A stretch of DNA of 36,249 nucleotides from assembly GCA_937958105.1 (NCBI GenBank), contig CALFXJ010000028.1, positions 1 through 36,249 on the forward strand, read 5' to 3'. Shown one piece after another: positions 1 through 8,747 of this stretch (position 1 is the first letter of the stretch; each line of letters starts with the position of its first letter). Made by a program: the position numbers and the translations under genes. The stretch comes from an uncultured Cellvibrio sp. (GTDB lineage Bacteria; Pseudomonadota; Gammaproteobacteria; Pseudomonadales; Cellvibrionaceae). The notes beneath the pieces were generated by a model that saw only the letters and a list, made by a program, of their open reading frames with translations, did no database searches and was not told where the DNA came from.

Positions 1-183
1 CTGCGCGCTAATTTTTAATTGGTGCGCTAAGTGACTCTGCGCCGACGGCGGCGGTGCAGGGGCTTTACGGGGTGTTGTCTCAGGTGTTGCCTGATTATCC
101 CGGCATCCGGTCAGCCTCAGGTCAGCCGGATGCAGTGAAGTAAGTTGTACTACCGCTAAACTATGCCGAGTTGGAGCTCTTGC
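1..183. other. Left edge, no supported gene
   Basis: No reading frame crosses this stretch convincingly. On the + strand the three frames stop at 9-11, 16-18 and 32-34. One frame is open from 12 to a TAA at 141-143 but has no usable start codon. A perfect 8-bp inverted repeat (103-110 with 126-133) lies inside it. It is probably the 3' end and untranslated tail of an upstream + strand gene, because a strong terminator follows at 184. The identity of that gene cannot be read here. Confidence 0.4.
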
Positions 184-228
184 GCGTCCACATACTCTTG
201 ATCGTTGTATGTGGGCGCTCTTTTATTT
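184..228 (+). terminator. Rho-independent terminator upstream of the GH35 gene
   Basis: A 12-bp stem pairs 184-195 with 207-218 (one T-G wobble) around an 11-base loop and is followed by a T-rich run at 219-228. It should end transcription of a + strand gene lying left of the window. Because the structure covers 205, the ATG at 205 is an unlikely start for the GH35 gene. Confidence 0.75.
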
Positions 229-261
229 ATCGGCACGTGTTTTTTTGAAATGGAGAATATT

Positions 262-1983
262 ATGCACACCCGCTGTTTGGCTGATGCAGGCCGTCGTCTG
301 TTCCGGCATTCAGGTTTCGTTGGCCTGATTTTTCTCGCGCTGCAATGCTGGTCTGTCCAGGCTGCAGAAATTCCTTCGCTGGTTACCCAGAACGGTCGCC
401 ACGCATTAATGGTTGATGGCGAGCCTTACCTGATCCTCGGCGCACAGACTAATAACTCAGCCAACTATCCCGCCGCCCTGAAGGACGTGTGGCCTACGCT
501 GGAAAAACTTCATGCCAACACGCTGAGTATTCCTGTGGCCTGGGAGCAGATCGAGCCGGAAGAGGGCAGGTTTGATTTTTCTTTTGTTGATTATCTGGTG
601 AAGGAGGCGGGCAAACGGGGGGTGCGATTGAACCTGCTGTGGTTTGCCACCTGGAAAAATAATGCGCCCCATTACGCCCCCTCCTGGGTGAAACTGGATA
701 ACAAACGCTTTCCCCGTGTGGTAAAGCAGGACGGGGACACATTGAATTCCTTATCGCCGCATTTCAGAAGCACACTGGAGGCCGACAAAAAAGCATTTGT
801 TGCCTTGATGTCCCATCTGAAAAAAAATGATCGTAAACACACAGTGATTCTGATGCAGGTGGAAAATGAGGTAGGAACCTATGGTTCTGTGCGGGATTTT
901 TCACCCACAGCCCAGCGTCTGTTTAATTCCCCGGTTCCGGAGACACTGGTTAAAAAACTGGGCCTGAAAGCCGGCACCTGGCCAGAGGTCTTTGGTCAGG
1001 ATGCTGACGAATTCTTTCATGCCTATCACATTGCGATTTACGTGGATGAGATTGCGGCGGCGGGCAAAGCCATAAAACCCCTGCCGATGAATGTGAACGT
1101 CGCGCTGCGCAATCCTTTCCACCCTGGACTGCCCGGCCAGTATTCCAGCGGTGGCCCAACCGATAACGTCATCGATATCTGGAAGGCGGCGGCCCCGCAC
1201 ATCGACATGTTGTCACCGGACATTTATTTCCGCGACTACAAGACAGTCGATAAAGTGCTTGAACTTTACGCCCGTCCCGACAACGCACTCTTTGTGGCGG
1301 AGATCGGCAACGACCAGCCTTTTGCCCGTTATTTTTTCTCGACCCTGGGCTATCAGGGAATCGGTTTTGCACCCTTCGGCATGGACAATACCGATTATGT
1401 GAACTATCCACTTGGCACTCGCGAGTTGAATGACGAAGCTATCGAACACTTCGCGCAGAATTATCGGTTGCTGGCGCCCATGGCGCGTGAATGGGCAAAG
1501 CTGAGTTTTGAGGGCAAGGTGTGGGGCGTGGCAGAGCCGGTGGACACCAGTGCAACCGGTGAAAAAATCTGGAATGCCGAAGCGACGCCGGAAGAGCAGA
1601 AAGCTGAGGCGCAAAAGAATGCAGCCAACTACACGCAGCTGCTGGATCTGGGCCTGTGGGACGCAGAAGTCACCTACGGCCGTCACATGTTCTGGATTGA
1701 TCCTCCGGTGGGTAATCATCCTGCCTCGGGCGGCGTGCTGATTGCGCAGCTCAGTGACAATGAATATCTGGTCACCGGCTATCGAGCCCGTGTAACCTTT
1801 GGGCCATCGGCGGAGCTGAAGGATAAGAAAACCATGATCGAGCGCGTAGAAGAAGGCCACTTCAAAGATGGAAAATGGGTCTTCGAGCGGTTATGGAATG
1901 GTGACCAGACCGACTGGGGCTTGAACTTCACCTCGCGGATGCACGTCTTGAAAGTGCGCATGGCAACCTACGAGGCACCATAA
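262..1983 (+). CDS. bgl35A: GH35 beta-galactosidase, exported (xyloglucan side-chain type)
   Basis: A glycoside hydrolase family 35 enzyme of 573 residues that should remove beta-linked galactose from xyloglucan oligosaccharides in the periplasm. The N-terminus has a basic stretch, a hydrophobic core and a likely signal peptidase I site after SVQA, at about residue 33. The (beta/alpha)8 barrel follows, with the acid/base Glu203 in the VENEVG motif and the probable nucleophile Glu347 in VAEIGND. Residues after about 420 form the extra C-terminal domain found in bacterial GH35 enzymes of this subgroup. The start at 262 was chosen because GGAG lies six bases upstream and the signal peptide then begins properly; a longer frame from 205 runs through a terminator. 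The gene sits 87 bp before the GH31 alpha-xylosidase, the same pairing as Bgl35A/Xyl31A of Cellvibrio japonicus. Family is certain; substrate is inferred from context. Confidence 0.9.
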   Translation: MHTRCLADAGRRLFRHSGFVGLIFLALQCWSVQAAEIPSLVTQNGRHALMVDGEPYLILGAQTNNSANYPAALKDVWPTLEKLHANTLSIPVAWEQIEPEEGRFDFSFVDYLVKEAGKRGVRLNLLWFATWKNNAPHYAPSWVKLDNKRFPRVVKQDGDTLNSLSPHFRSTLEADKKAFVALMSHLKKNDRKHTVILMQVENEVGTYGSVRDFSPTAQRLFNSPVPETLVKKLGLKAGTWPEVFGQDADEFFHAYHIAIYVDEIAAAGKAIKPLPMNVNVALRNPFHPGLPGQYSSGGPTDNVIDIWKAAAPHIDMLSPDIYFRDYKTVDKVLELYARPDNALFVAEIGNDQPFARYFFSTLGYQGIGFAPFGMDNTDYVNYPLGTRELNDEAIEHFAQNYRLLAPMAREWAKLSFEGKVWGVAEPVDTSATGEKIWNAEATPEEQKAEAQKNAANYTQLLDLGLWDAEVTYGRHMFWIDPPVGNHPASGGVLIAQLSDNEYLVTGYRARVTFGPSAELKDKKTMIERVEEGHFKDGKWVFERLWNGDQTDWGLNFTSRMHVLKVRMATYEAP

Positions 1984-1999
1984 ATTTTAATAACGAAGT

Positions 2000-2044
2000 A
2001 ACCGCGAATATCAGGGCAGGACAACGCCGGTAATCTTCGCGGTT
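2000..2044 (+). other. Intergenic stem-loop between GH35 and GH31 genes
   Basis: A perfect 9-bp inverted repeat (2000-2008 with 2036-2044) with a 27-base loop fills most of the 87-bp gap. No T-run follows, so it is not a standard terminator. It could be an mRNA processing or stability element between two cotranscribed genes, or an operator. Confidence 0.4.
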
Positions 2045-2070
2045 CCCTACAATAACGAGGAAAGCTAACG

Positions 2071-5034
2071 ATGCTAAAGACCAGGCATATCATCAGAGGC
2101 TGCATCATCGGGCTGGTGTCTGTCGCCCTGTTGCAGGCATGTTCCAGAAATAATAATGAAACACCGTCGACGACATCTACCGTTGCTGAACATATCCAGC
2201 CGCTGGCCCAGGTGGAACGCACCGCCGATGGTGTAGTGCTTACCCTTCCTGAAGGGCCCGCAAAAAAAGTCCGTCTGCAGGTGATGGCGGACAACATCAT
2301 TCGGGTAACGGCAATACCCGGCGACAGTTTTTCGGTGATTCCGCCGAGCATTCAGGTGGTCGCGCAACCCACCACCAATTTGCCCTTCACCACCGACCAG
2401 CAGGACAACAAGCTGGTTCTTAAAACCGCTGCGATGTCTGCCGAGGTGTCCCTGACCGATGGTGTGGTCACCTTCCGCGACTCCGCCGGTAACCTGTTAC
2501 TGCAGGAGGAGAATCGCGGTACTTTTTCACCGGTCATTAGCGATCCGGGTGAGGTTGATGCGGATTCCTTCGCTATTCGCCAGGAGTTCAACCGCAATAC
2601 CGACGAAGGTTTTTTTGGCCTGGGTCAACACCAGAACGGACAGGTGAATTATGCGGGTGAAAACGTCGAGCTCACCACTTATAACCTTGTGATCTCCATT
2701 CCCTATCTGGTTTCCTCACGCAACTACGGCGTGCTGTGGGACAACAACTCCATCACCCGTTTCGGCAATCCCCAGGAAGCACAGCCACTGAATGCTTCGC
2801 TGAAACTTTACGACGCCGAAGGCAAAGCGGGCGGCTTGACCGTGCGTTACTTTGTAGGGGATGAATTGAAACTGACGCAGGTCGAAGCGGACTTTGATCG
2901 CCAGTTCTTGCGGCAGGGTTCCACCCTGGAAAATCCCTTCCCCGAGGAAGTGACGGAAGCCTACAAGAACAATACTCTGCGCGTTGAACTGGAAGGCAGC
3001 ATTGAGGCCGCTACATCCGGTAAGCATCAGTTCAAGATGTACTCATCGGGCTATGCCACCCTGGCATTCGATGGTGAGACTGTTCTGGAACGCTGGCGCA
3101 TGAACTGGAATCCCTGGTATCACACCCATTACCTGGAGATGGAGGCCGGCGAGAAAAAGACCATCCGGGTAGACTGGAAACCGGACGGTGGTTATTTCCA
3201 TCTGCGTCACCTCGATGCATTGCCCGCCGAGCAGCAGAATCAGCTGTCGCTCGCCTCTGAGACTGGCAAGGCCATTGATTACTATGTCGTGGTCGGCAAT
3301 AACAAGGACGAAGTCATTGCCGGTTACCGTCATCTCACCGGTAAATCCGTAATGCTGCCCAAATGGGCCTACGGTTTCTGGCAGAGCCGCGAGCGTTATA
3401 AAACCTCTGATGAGATCATCAATACGCTTAAGGAATACCGCAACCGCAAAATCCCTATCGACAACATCGTACTGGATTGGTCTTACTGGCCGGAAGATGC
3501 CTGGGGCAGTCACGACTTCGACAAGCAATTCTTTCCCGATCCGAAAAAACTTGTGGATCAGGTTCACGGGATGAATGCCCAGATCATGATCTCGGTATGG
3601 CCCAAGTTTTATCCCACGACGGAAAACTACAAAGAGCTGAATGAAAAAGGCTTTATGTTTAACCGTAACATCGAAGAGGAAAATCTCGATTGGATCGGCA
3701 AAGGTTACCTGAATGCGTTTTACGATCCTTTCACACCAGAAGCCACGGCGATTTTCTGGCGGCAGATTAAAGACAAGATCAACGTACACGGGTTTGATGC
3801 CTGGTGGCTGGATGCGGTCGAGCCGGACATCCATTCCAATCTCAGCTTCACCAAACGCAAGGAACTCATGACACCCAACGCACTGGGTACCGGTGCGGAA
3901 GTCTTCAATGCTTACGCGGTGCCCCATGCGGAAGGTGTTTATCACGGGGAGCGAACCACGGATGGGCATCAGCGTTCATTCATCCTGACCCGCTCCGGAT
4001 TCGGTGGCATCCAGCGTACCGGTTCTGCCATCTGGAGTGGCGACATCGTCTCCCGCTGGAGCGATATGAAAGAGCAGATCGCGGCGGGTATCGGCGTGGG
4101 TCTGGCCGGAGTGGCCAACTGGACATTTGATATCGGTGGCTTCACCCCGGAAGATCGTTTCCGCAGTTCGCAGAAAGGCTTTGTCGGTTCGTGGAAAGAC
4201 CTGGATAAAGAGCAGGTTGAAGAGTGGCAGGAGCTGAATACCCGCTGGTATCAGTTCGGTGCATTTGCACCGCTCTATCGTTCCCACGGACAGAATCCGT
4301 ACCGCGAAATTTTCAATATTGCTGATCAGGGGTCGGAAGCCTATGAAACCATGGTGTGGTACACCAAGCTTCGCTATCGCCTGATGCCCTACATCTACAC
4401 CCTCGCGGGTGATACTTTCCACAAGGACGACACCATCATGCGCGGACTCGTCATGGATTTTCCGGATGACAGACAAGCCTGGAACATCAACACCCAGTAC
4501 ATGTTCGGGCCGGCATTTCTGGTGAACCCGGTGGTGGAATTCAAGGCGCGCAGCCGTGCGGTTTATCTGCCGGCGGGCACCAGCTGGTATGACTTCTATA
4601 CCGGCGATAAACACGCGGGTGGCCAGACCATTGAGGCCGCTGCACCCTATTCGCGTATGCCGCTGTTTGTCCGGGCCGGTTCTATCGTGCCCACCGGTCC
4701 CGCCATTCAGTATGCAGACGAAGGGTTGAATGCGCCGATCACCTTGAACGTTTATACCGGGGCGAATGGTTCGTTTGAAATCTACGAAGATGACGGACGG
4801 AGCTATGATTATGAAAGAGGCCAGTGGTCACGCATCCCGGTGTCTTATGATGAAGACAAGGGTGAGTTAATCATTGGCGATCGTATCGGCAGCTTTGAAG
4901 GTATGGCTGAAAAACGCAGCATCAGTGTGCGCTGGATCAGCGGTCCGGCGGCAGATGCTGCCAACTTTGATGCGAAACCGGCGCACACGCTGGAATACAC
5001 GGGTAAGACGGTTACCGTCAAACGGGCGCAGTAA
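2071..5034 (+). CDS. xyl31A: GH31 alpha-xylosidase with PA14 insert, lipoprotein
   Basis: A glycoside hydrolase family 31 enzyme of 987 residues, predicted to release alpha-linked xylose from the non-reducing end of xyloglucan oligosaccharides. The N-terminus carries a lipobox (LLQAC, Cys24) with Ser at +2, pointing to an outer-membrane lipoprotein. An N-terminal beta domain is interrupted at about 255-385 by a PA14-like module (aromatic-rich, ending near HLDAL). The catalytic barrel follows from about 425, with nucleophile Asp581 in WLDAVEPD and acid/base Asp658 in WSGD. C-terminal beta domains complete the usual GH31 layout. The start has GAGGA nine bases upstream. A PA14 insert in this position is the hallmark of Cellvibrio Xyl31A, where it helps bind longer oligosaccharides. 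A plain alpha-glucosidase activity is less likely given the insert and the GH35 neighbour. Confidence 0.9.
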   Translation: MLKTRHIIRGCIIGLVSVALLQACSRNNNETPSTTSTVAEHIQPLAQVERTADGVVLTLPEGPAKKVRLQVMADNIIRVTAIPGDSFSVIPPSIQVVAQPTTNLPFTTDQQDNKLVLKTAAMSAEVSLTDGVVTFRDSAGNLLLQEENRGTFSPVISDPGEVDADSFAIRQEFNRNTDEGFFGLGQHQNGQVNYAGENVELTTYNLVISIPYLVSSRNYGVLWDNNSITRFGNPQEAQPLNASLKLYDAEGKAGGLTVRYFVGDELKLTQVEADFDRQFLRQGSTLENPFPEEVTEAYKNNTLRVELEGSIEAATSGKHQFKMYSSGYATLAFDGETVLERWRMNWNPWYHTHYLEMEAGEKKTIRVDWKPDGGYFHLRHLDALPAEQQNQLSLASETGKAIDYYVVVGNNKDEVIAGYRHLTGKSVMLPKWAYGFWQSRERYKTSDEIINTLKEYRNRKIPIDNIVLDWSYWPEDAWGSHDFDKQFFPDPKKLVDQVHGMNAQIMISVWPKFYPTTENYKELNEKGFMFNRNIEEENLDWIGKGYLNAFYDPFTPEATAIFWRQIKDKINVHGFDAWWLDAVEPDIHSNLSFTKRKELMTPNALGTGAEVFNAYAVPHAEGVYHGERTTDGHQRSFILTRSGFGGIQRTGSAIWSGDIVSRWSDMKEQIAAGIGVGLAGVANWTFDIGGFTPEDRFRSSQKGFVGSWKDLDKEQVEEWQELNTRWYQFGAFAPLYRSHGQNPYREIFNIADQGSEAYETMVWYTKLRYRLMPYIYTLAGDTFHKDDTIMRGLVMDFPDDRQAWNINTQYMFGPAFLVNPVVEFKARSRAVYLPAGTSWYDFYTGDKHAGGQTIEAAAPYSRMPLFVRAGSIVPTGPAIQYADEGLNAPITLNVYTGANGSFEIYEDDGRSYDYERGQWSRIPVSYDEDKGELIIGDRIGSFEGMAEKRSISVRWISGPAADAANFDAKPAHTLEYTGKTVTVKRAQ

Positions 5035-5065
5035 TTGCGGTAAGCGCGGCTAAGCCCGTCAACCG

Positions 5066-5101
5066 AAAGCCTCCGTCACCTAAAGGTGCGGAGGCTTTTT
5101 T
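5066..5101 (+). terminator. Terminator after the GH31 gene
   Basis: A perfect 10-bp stem (5066-5075 with 5089-5098) encloses a second 4-bp stem (5077-5080 with 5085-5088) and ends in a T-run at 5096-5101. It closes the GH35-GH31 transcription unit, so the fucose genes need their own promoter. Confidence 0.9.
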
Positions 5102-5479
5102 GCACGCACCTCAGTCGTTGAATACTTATTATTGACCCGCCGCTTTATCCTCATCGAGATCGCTGACAAAGATCATTGCTGGATACGACCGCAGCTGCAT
5201 CGATTACAGTTACTAAAAGTTACAGCCCTGCTGTGCACCCCCTCGCGGAGAAACAGATGCCAAGGGCGCGGCGCGAAAATCTTTTAGTGTGATGTAGAAA
5301 CATGCTAGGCTCCGCCATTGCTCGTTATGGTTTTATTGACCTTTTGGTAAAATCGTTTGCTCGTAAACAGCATTTTAAATATGAATGTGATATAAGCTGT
5401 TTGTGAATAAGCCTGTTGGACAGCGAGATGGATAGACAGGCACCGTAACTATAAATATAACAGTGCGGTTGGAGCACCA
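5102..5479 (+). promoter_or_regulatory. Gene-free leader of the fucose permease operon
   Basis: This stretch of 378 bases has no plausible gene and should hold the promoter of the permease-lactonase pair. No textbook -35/-10 pair stands out. At 5338-5350 the minus strand reads TTACCAAAAGGTC, matching 12 of 13 bases of a site at 8647-8659 ahead of the aldo/keto reductase operon, so it is a candidate operator for the IclR regulator encoded between them. A good ribosome site (GGAG) precedes the permease ATG. Confidence 0.4.
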
Positions 5480-6754
5480 ATGGATAGTAGAAACAAGAAG
5501 CCTCTTGTCTTGCCCCTGTTGTTGATCGTCAGTTTGTTTTTTCTGTGGGGCATGGCAAATCACCTGAACGATATTTTAATTACCCAGTTCAAAAAAATTT
5601 TTACGCTCTCTGACTTTGCCTCGAGCTTTGTGCAGATGTCGTTCTATTTCGGCTACTTCGTCTTTGCCATACCCGCCGCGTTATTTATGAAAGTTCATGG
5701 CTACAAATTCGGGGTGATACTGGGCCTGTTGCTTTACGGTGCCGGTGCATTTCTGTTTTATCCCGCGGCACAATTCAACGAATACCATATTTTTCTGCTC
5801 GCGCTGTTTGTCATCGCCAGCGGCCTCGCATTTCTGGAAACCTCAGCCAATCCGCTGATCATCGCCATGGGCGATCCGGAAACGGCGGAGCGCCGCCTCA
5901 ACTTTGCTCAGGCATTCAATCCTCTCGGCGCGCTGACCGGTATTCTCATCGGGCGGGAGTTTATTCTTTCCGGCATTGAACATTCACCGGAAGAACTGGC
6001 TGTGTTAACGCCGGTAGAGCTAACCCAAATGTATGAGATGGAAGTGCAGGCAGTACAGGGACCCTACATCGCAGTGGGGATATTTGTGATGTTCTGGGCA
6101 CTGGTCGTTTATAGCACACGGTTCCCGCTGGTCGCACGTCGTCCTGCGCTGGGTGAGGGTACGGGAAACTGGCAGGATTTTAAAAAATTATTCGCGCAGA
6201 AATTATTTATCTTCGGCGTGTTAGCGCAGTTTTTTTACGTGGGAGCGCAGGTCTGCATCTTCAGTTTTATGATCCGCTACGGTAAAGAAGCCTTGCCCGG
6301 CACCAGCGAAAAAACGCTGGCAACTTACGTATTTTTTTCACTGGTAGCATTCATGGCAGGTCGTTTTATCGCGACGGCTTTAATGGGCCGAATCAAAGCC
6401 GCACGCTTGATGGTGAACTTTGCGCTGATCAATGTGGCCTTGTGCCTGGTAGCGATGGTCTCGCCCAGCTTAGTAGGAATGCTTGCATTTGCCGGGACTA
6501 CATTTTTTATGTCGCTGATGTTTCCGACCATCTTTGCGCTGAGCATCAAGGGCCTGGGCAATCTGACTAAAGCCGGATCATCCCTGCTGGTCATGGCAAT
6601 AATTGGTGGTGCTGTGCTGACGGCATCCATGGGTTTGGTGTCCGACATCAGTGCAATTCACACGGCCGTGATCGTGCCCACGGTGTGTTTTGTCGTGATT
6701 GCGCTCTTTGCCCGTGCCTGTGACCGGCGTGATCATTCGACGGTTGTCGTGTGA
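5480..6754 (+). CDS. fucP: L-fucose:H+ symporter, FucP family
   Basis: A major facilitator superfamily permease of 424 residues with about 12 membrane segments, importing L-fucose with protons across the inner membrane. The N-terminal half closely follows E. coli FucP: FLWGMANHLNDIL, the SFYFGYF segment and GLAFLETSANP. Asp31 and Glu120 align by motif with E. coli Asp46 and Glu135, the substrate- and proton-coupling residues, both offset by 15. GGAG lies about seven bases before the ATG. It is followed nine bases later by the lactonase gene, so the two are probably one operon. Related FucP-type carriers take other hexoses, but the neighbouring fucose-oxidation genes favour L-fucose. Confidence 0.88.
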   Translation: MDSRNKKPLVLPLLLIVSLFFLWGMANHLNDILITQFKKIFTLSDFASSFVQMSFYFGYFVFAIPAALFMKVHGYKFGVILGLLLYGAGAFLFYPAAQFNEYHIFLLALFVIASGLAFLETSANPLIIAMGDPETAERRLNFAQAFNPLGALTGILIGREFILSGIEHSPEELAVLTPVELTQMYEMEVQAVQGPYIAVGIFVMFWALVVYSTRFPLVARRPALGEGTGNWQDFKKLFAQKLFIFGVLAQFFYVGAQVCIFSFMIRYGKEALPGTSEKTLATYVFFSLVAFMAGRFIATALMGRIKAARLMVNFALINVALCLVAMVSPSLVGMLAFAGTTFFMSLMFPTIFALSIKGLGNLTKAGSSLLVMAIIGGAVLTASMGLVSDISAIHTAVIVPTVCFVVIALFARACDRRDHSTVVV

Positions 6755-6763
6755 GGTACGTCG

Positions 6764-7609
6764 GTGATTGACGCGCATCAGCATATCTGGCAGATCGGCC
6801 GCAATGGTTGCTCCTGGCCAGGGTCGGAAGACGGGTTACTCTATCGCGACTTCGCGTTGGATGATGTGGTGCCAGTGGCGACAGACCTGGGGATTGCGGG
6901 CACCGTGCTGGTGCAAACTCAGGCGGATGATCGCGATACGGATTTTCTGCTGCAGATTGCTGAGCAGAATGAATTTGTGTGCGCTGTGATCGGCTGGGCA
7001 GATCTTGCTGCTGATGGTGCAGTGGCGCGGATTACGCAACTGGCGCGCCACCAAAAATTGCGCGGACTGCGTCCCATGTTGCAGGCACTGGCGGAGGATG
7101 ACTGGATTCTGCAGCCGCAGCTGACGCCGGCTATACAGGCGATGCAGGACGTCGGACTGTGTTTTGATGCACTGATATTTCCTCGCCACTTGCAGCACAT
7201 TGAGCGCTTTGCACAGCGTTGGTCCGGACTGCCTCTGATTATTGATCACGCCGCCAAGCCGCCCATAGCGCAGGAAGATAAAACAGCTTTTGCAAGCTGG
7301 CGCGAAGGCATGACCCGCCTTGCCGAATTGCCGTGGGTATATTGCAAATTATCGGGTCTGCTCTCTGAGGCAACTGCTTCACAGAACGCAGAAAAACTGC
7401 GCCCGTATGTTGAACATGTGTTTCATGTATTCGGCGCGCAACGGTTGATCTGGGGCAGTGACTGGCCGGTGCTCTGCGCTGCTCCCAACCCGGCTTACGC
7501 CGATTACCGAACCTGGTTTGAGCTGGCGCAGCAGTTGATTCCCGACCAGAGAACTCTGGTGATAAATCAGATTTTTAACGAAAACGCGCGTGCGTTTTAT
7601 CGTCTTTGA
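6764..7609 (+). CDS. Amidohydrolase, probable L-fucono-1,5-lactonase
   Basis: A 281-residue protein of the amidohydrolase superfamily (amidohydrolase 2 / COG3618 group), whose characterised members include lactonases that open L-fucono-lactone to L-fuconate in the cytoplasm. Visible metal- and active-site residues are His5 and His7 in DAHQHIW, His162 in LIIDHAAKP and Asp233 in IWGSDWP. The start is GTG, supported by GAGG seven bases upstream and by the metal-binding HxH motif at the very N-terminus, as is normal for the family. It lies nine bases behind the permease stop. The combination with a FucP permease and an aldo/keto reductase makes L-fuconolactone the best substrate guess; rhamnono- or galactonolactone cannot be excluded. 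Confidence 0.82.
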   Translation: MIDAHQHIWQIGRNGCSWPGSEDGLLYRDFALDDVVPVATDLGIAGTVLVQTQADDRDTDFLLQIAEQNEFVCAVIGWADLAADGAVARITQLARHQKLRGLRPMLQALAEDDWILQPQLTPAIQAMQDVGLCFDALIFPRHLQHIERFAQRWSGLPLIIDHAAKPPIAQEDKTAFASWREGMTRLAELPWVYCKLSGLLSEATASQNAEKLRPYVEHVFHVFGAQRLIWGSDWPVLCAAPNPAYADYRTWFELAQQLIPDQRTLVINQIFNENARAFYRL

Positions 7610-7618
7610 CAGAATTTT

Positions 7619-7661
7619 AGAAGCGGGCCAGCAACAAGTCTTGTTGGTGGCGAAGGCTTCT
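7619..7661 (+). terminator. Large hairpin after the lactonase gene
   Basis: An outer stem (7619-7624 with 7656-7661) encloses an inner stem of about 11 bp with one mismatch (7628-7638 with 7640-7650). The T-tract is poor (tgatagctttta follows), so this may be a weak terminator, a 3' stabilising hairpin or an operator for the following iclR gene. Confidence 0.45.
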
Positions 7662-7740
7662 GATAGCTTTTAGTCACGCACACTATATGAGTTAAACATT
7701 ATAAAAAAATAATCAATTCACTAACTTAAAAGCGCAAACT

Positions 7741-8547
7741 ATGAAAACTCAAAAAAAACAGCTGGCCGCAACGGCCGCGGAAGAAGAACGTAAGTATCGG
7801 GCACCTGCATTGGAAAAAGGACTTGATATCCTGGAGTTGCTCGCACGTAATGGCTCACCCATGACCACCTCACAAATGGCTGCAACCCTGGGTCGTTCCG
7901 TGAGTGAGTTGTTCCGCATGGTCCTGGCACTGGAGTATCGTGGCTATATCGTCGCTTCTCCGGAAGGACGCGAAGGCTACATGCTTACCAACAAACTCTT
8001 TTCACTTGGCATCGCCCAAGGTGCTGCTCGCTCTTTATTGGAAGCTGCCTTGCCGGTCATGAAAGAGTTGTCGCGGGAGGTGGGACAATCCTGCCACCTG
8101 GCGGTGGCCTCAGGAGATCAGCTGGTGGTGGTTGCGCGGATCGAAAGCGCTACCGACCTCGGCTTCTCGGTCCGGGTGGGTTATCGCCGCCGCCTTATCG
8201 ATACCAGCTCCGGACTTCTGTTGTACGGATTGGCGATGCCGGAGGTACAGGCAAGCTGGCTACCACAGCTGCGGGAATCTGCCCGCAACGATCCAGAACG
8301 TATAGACAGTTTTCTGGCCCGGGCTGCGGAGGCTGCAGAGCGTGGTTACATCCAGACCCCCAGTGAATTTGTTGCCGGCGTAACGGACACCTGTATGCCG
8401 ATCATAGGGATGCAGGGAGCACTGGCGAGTCTGATCGTGCCGTTCATCGCCATCAAACCGCAGAAGGTTACTGCCGAGCAGGTGCTTGATCCGCTCCGGG
8501 CCGCAGTGACCAAGATCGCTGAAGCGCTCAACGACGACGGGCGCTGA
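7741..8547 (+). CDS. IclR-family transcriptional regulator
   Basis: A 268-residue IclR-type regulator, likely controlling the fucose genes around it. Residues about 20-80 form the winged helix-turn-helix (ALEKGLDILELLA, then SVSELFRMV as recognition helix). Residues about 95-265 form the effector-binding domain, with ELSREVGQSCHLAV and the DTSSGLLLYG segment typical of the family. No clear ribosome site precedes the ATG, and the next Met (7861) lies inside the helix-turn-helix, so this start is accepted by default. The gene is flanked by its own hairpin upstream and a strong terminator downstream, so it is probably transcribed alone. A comparable IclR gene (cj0480c) accompanies the Campylobacter jejuni fucose locus. 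The effector is unknown; a fucose-pathway sugar acid is a reasonable guess. Confidence 0.88.
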   Translation: MKTQKKQLAATAAEEERKYRAPALEKGLDILELLARNGSPMTTSQMAATLGRSVSELFRMVLALEYRGYIVASPEGREGYMLTNKLFSLGIAQGAARSLLEAALPVMKELSREVGQSCHLAVASGDQLVVVARIESATDLGFSVRVGYRRRLIDTSSGLLLYGLAMPEVQASWLPQLRESARNDPERIDSFLARAAEAAERGYIQTPSEFVAGVTDTCMPIIGMQGALASLIVPFIAIKPQKVTAEQVLDPLRAAVTKIAEALNDDGR

Positions 8548-8554
8548 TGCAATC

Positions 8555-8600
8555 GACTGGCAACGCGGCGCCGTTGCCAGTCTCTTTCTCCTCTTTGCGT
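8555..8600 (+). terminator. Terminator after the iclR-type gene
   Basis: A perfect 11-bp stem (8555-8565 with 8572-8582) with a six-base loop, followed by a pyrimidine-rich run (8583-8600). It separates the regulator from the next operon. Confidence 0.8.
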
Positions 8601-8646
8601 TTTCCTTCCCAAAATGTGCTTGCTTTCACGGCCGGTTTTGATTCAA

Positions 8647-8659
8647 TTACCAAAAAGTC
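8647..8659 (+). promoter_or_regulatory. Candidate operator shared with the fucP leader
   Basis: The sequence TTACCAAAAAGTC here matches 12 of 13 bases of the minus-strand site at 5338-5350 in front of the permease. Both lie 90-130 bases ahead of the first start codon of a fucose operon. Binding by the IclR regulator is inferred; chance is possible for an A-rich 13-mer. Confidence 0.3.
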
Positions 8660-8747
8660 TAAATAACTATATGTCTTTTGAACGCAAGCTTGGGTAAACT
8701 TCTTTTAACGGCAATTTTACTTTTAATTATAAAAAAGGAATCTGCCT

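Noticed and set aside
103..133. Terminator at the left edge
   Set aside because: The 8-bp inverted repeat is followed by no T-run; the structure at 184-228 is the better terminator.
205..261. Longer GH35 reading frame starting at 205
   Set aside because: This start lies inside the loop and right arm of a strong terminator and has no ribosome site; 262 has GGAG and begins a proper signal peptide.
1213..1860. 215-codon antisense frame inside the GH35 gene
   Set aside because: It is the shadow of a well-conserved glycosidase; no family resemblance or ribosome site. The same holds for the 308- and 212-codon antisense frames in the GH31 gene and the 234-codon frame in the GH3 gene.
5380..5420. 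CRP site in the fucP leader
   Set aside because: Two TGTGA words occur (near 5385 and 5401) but as direct, not inverted, repeats, so they do not make the TGTGA-N6-TCACA site.
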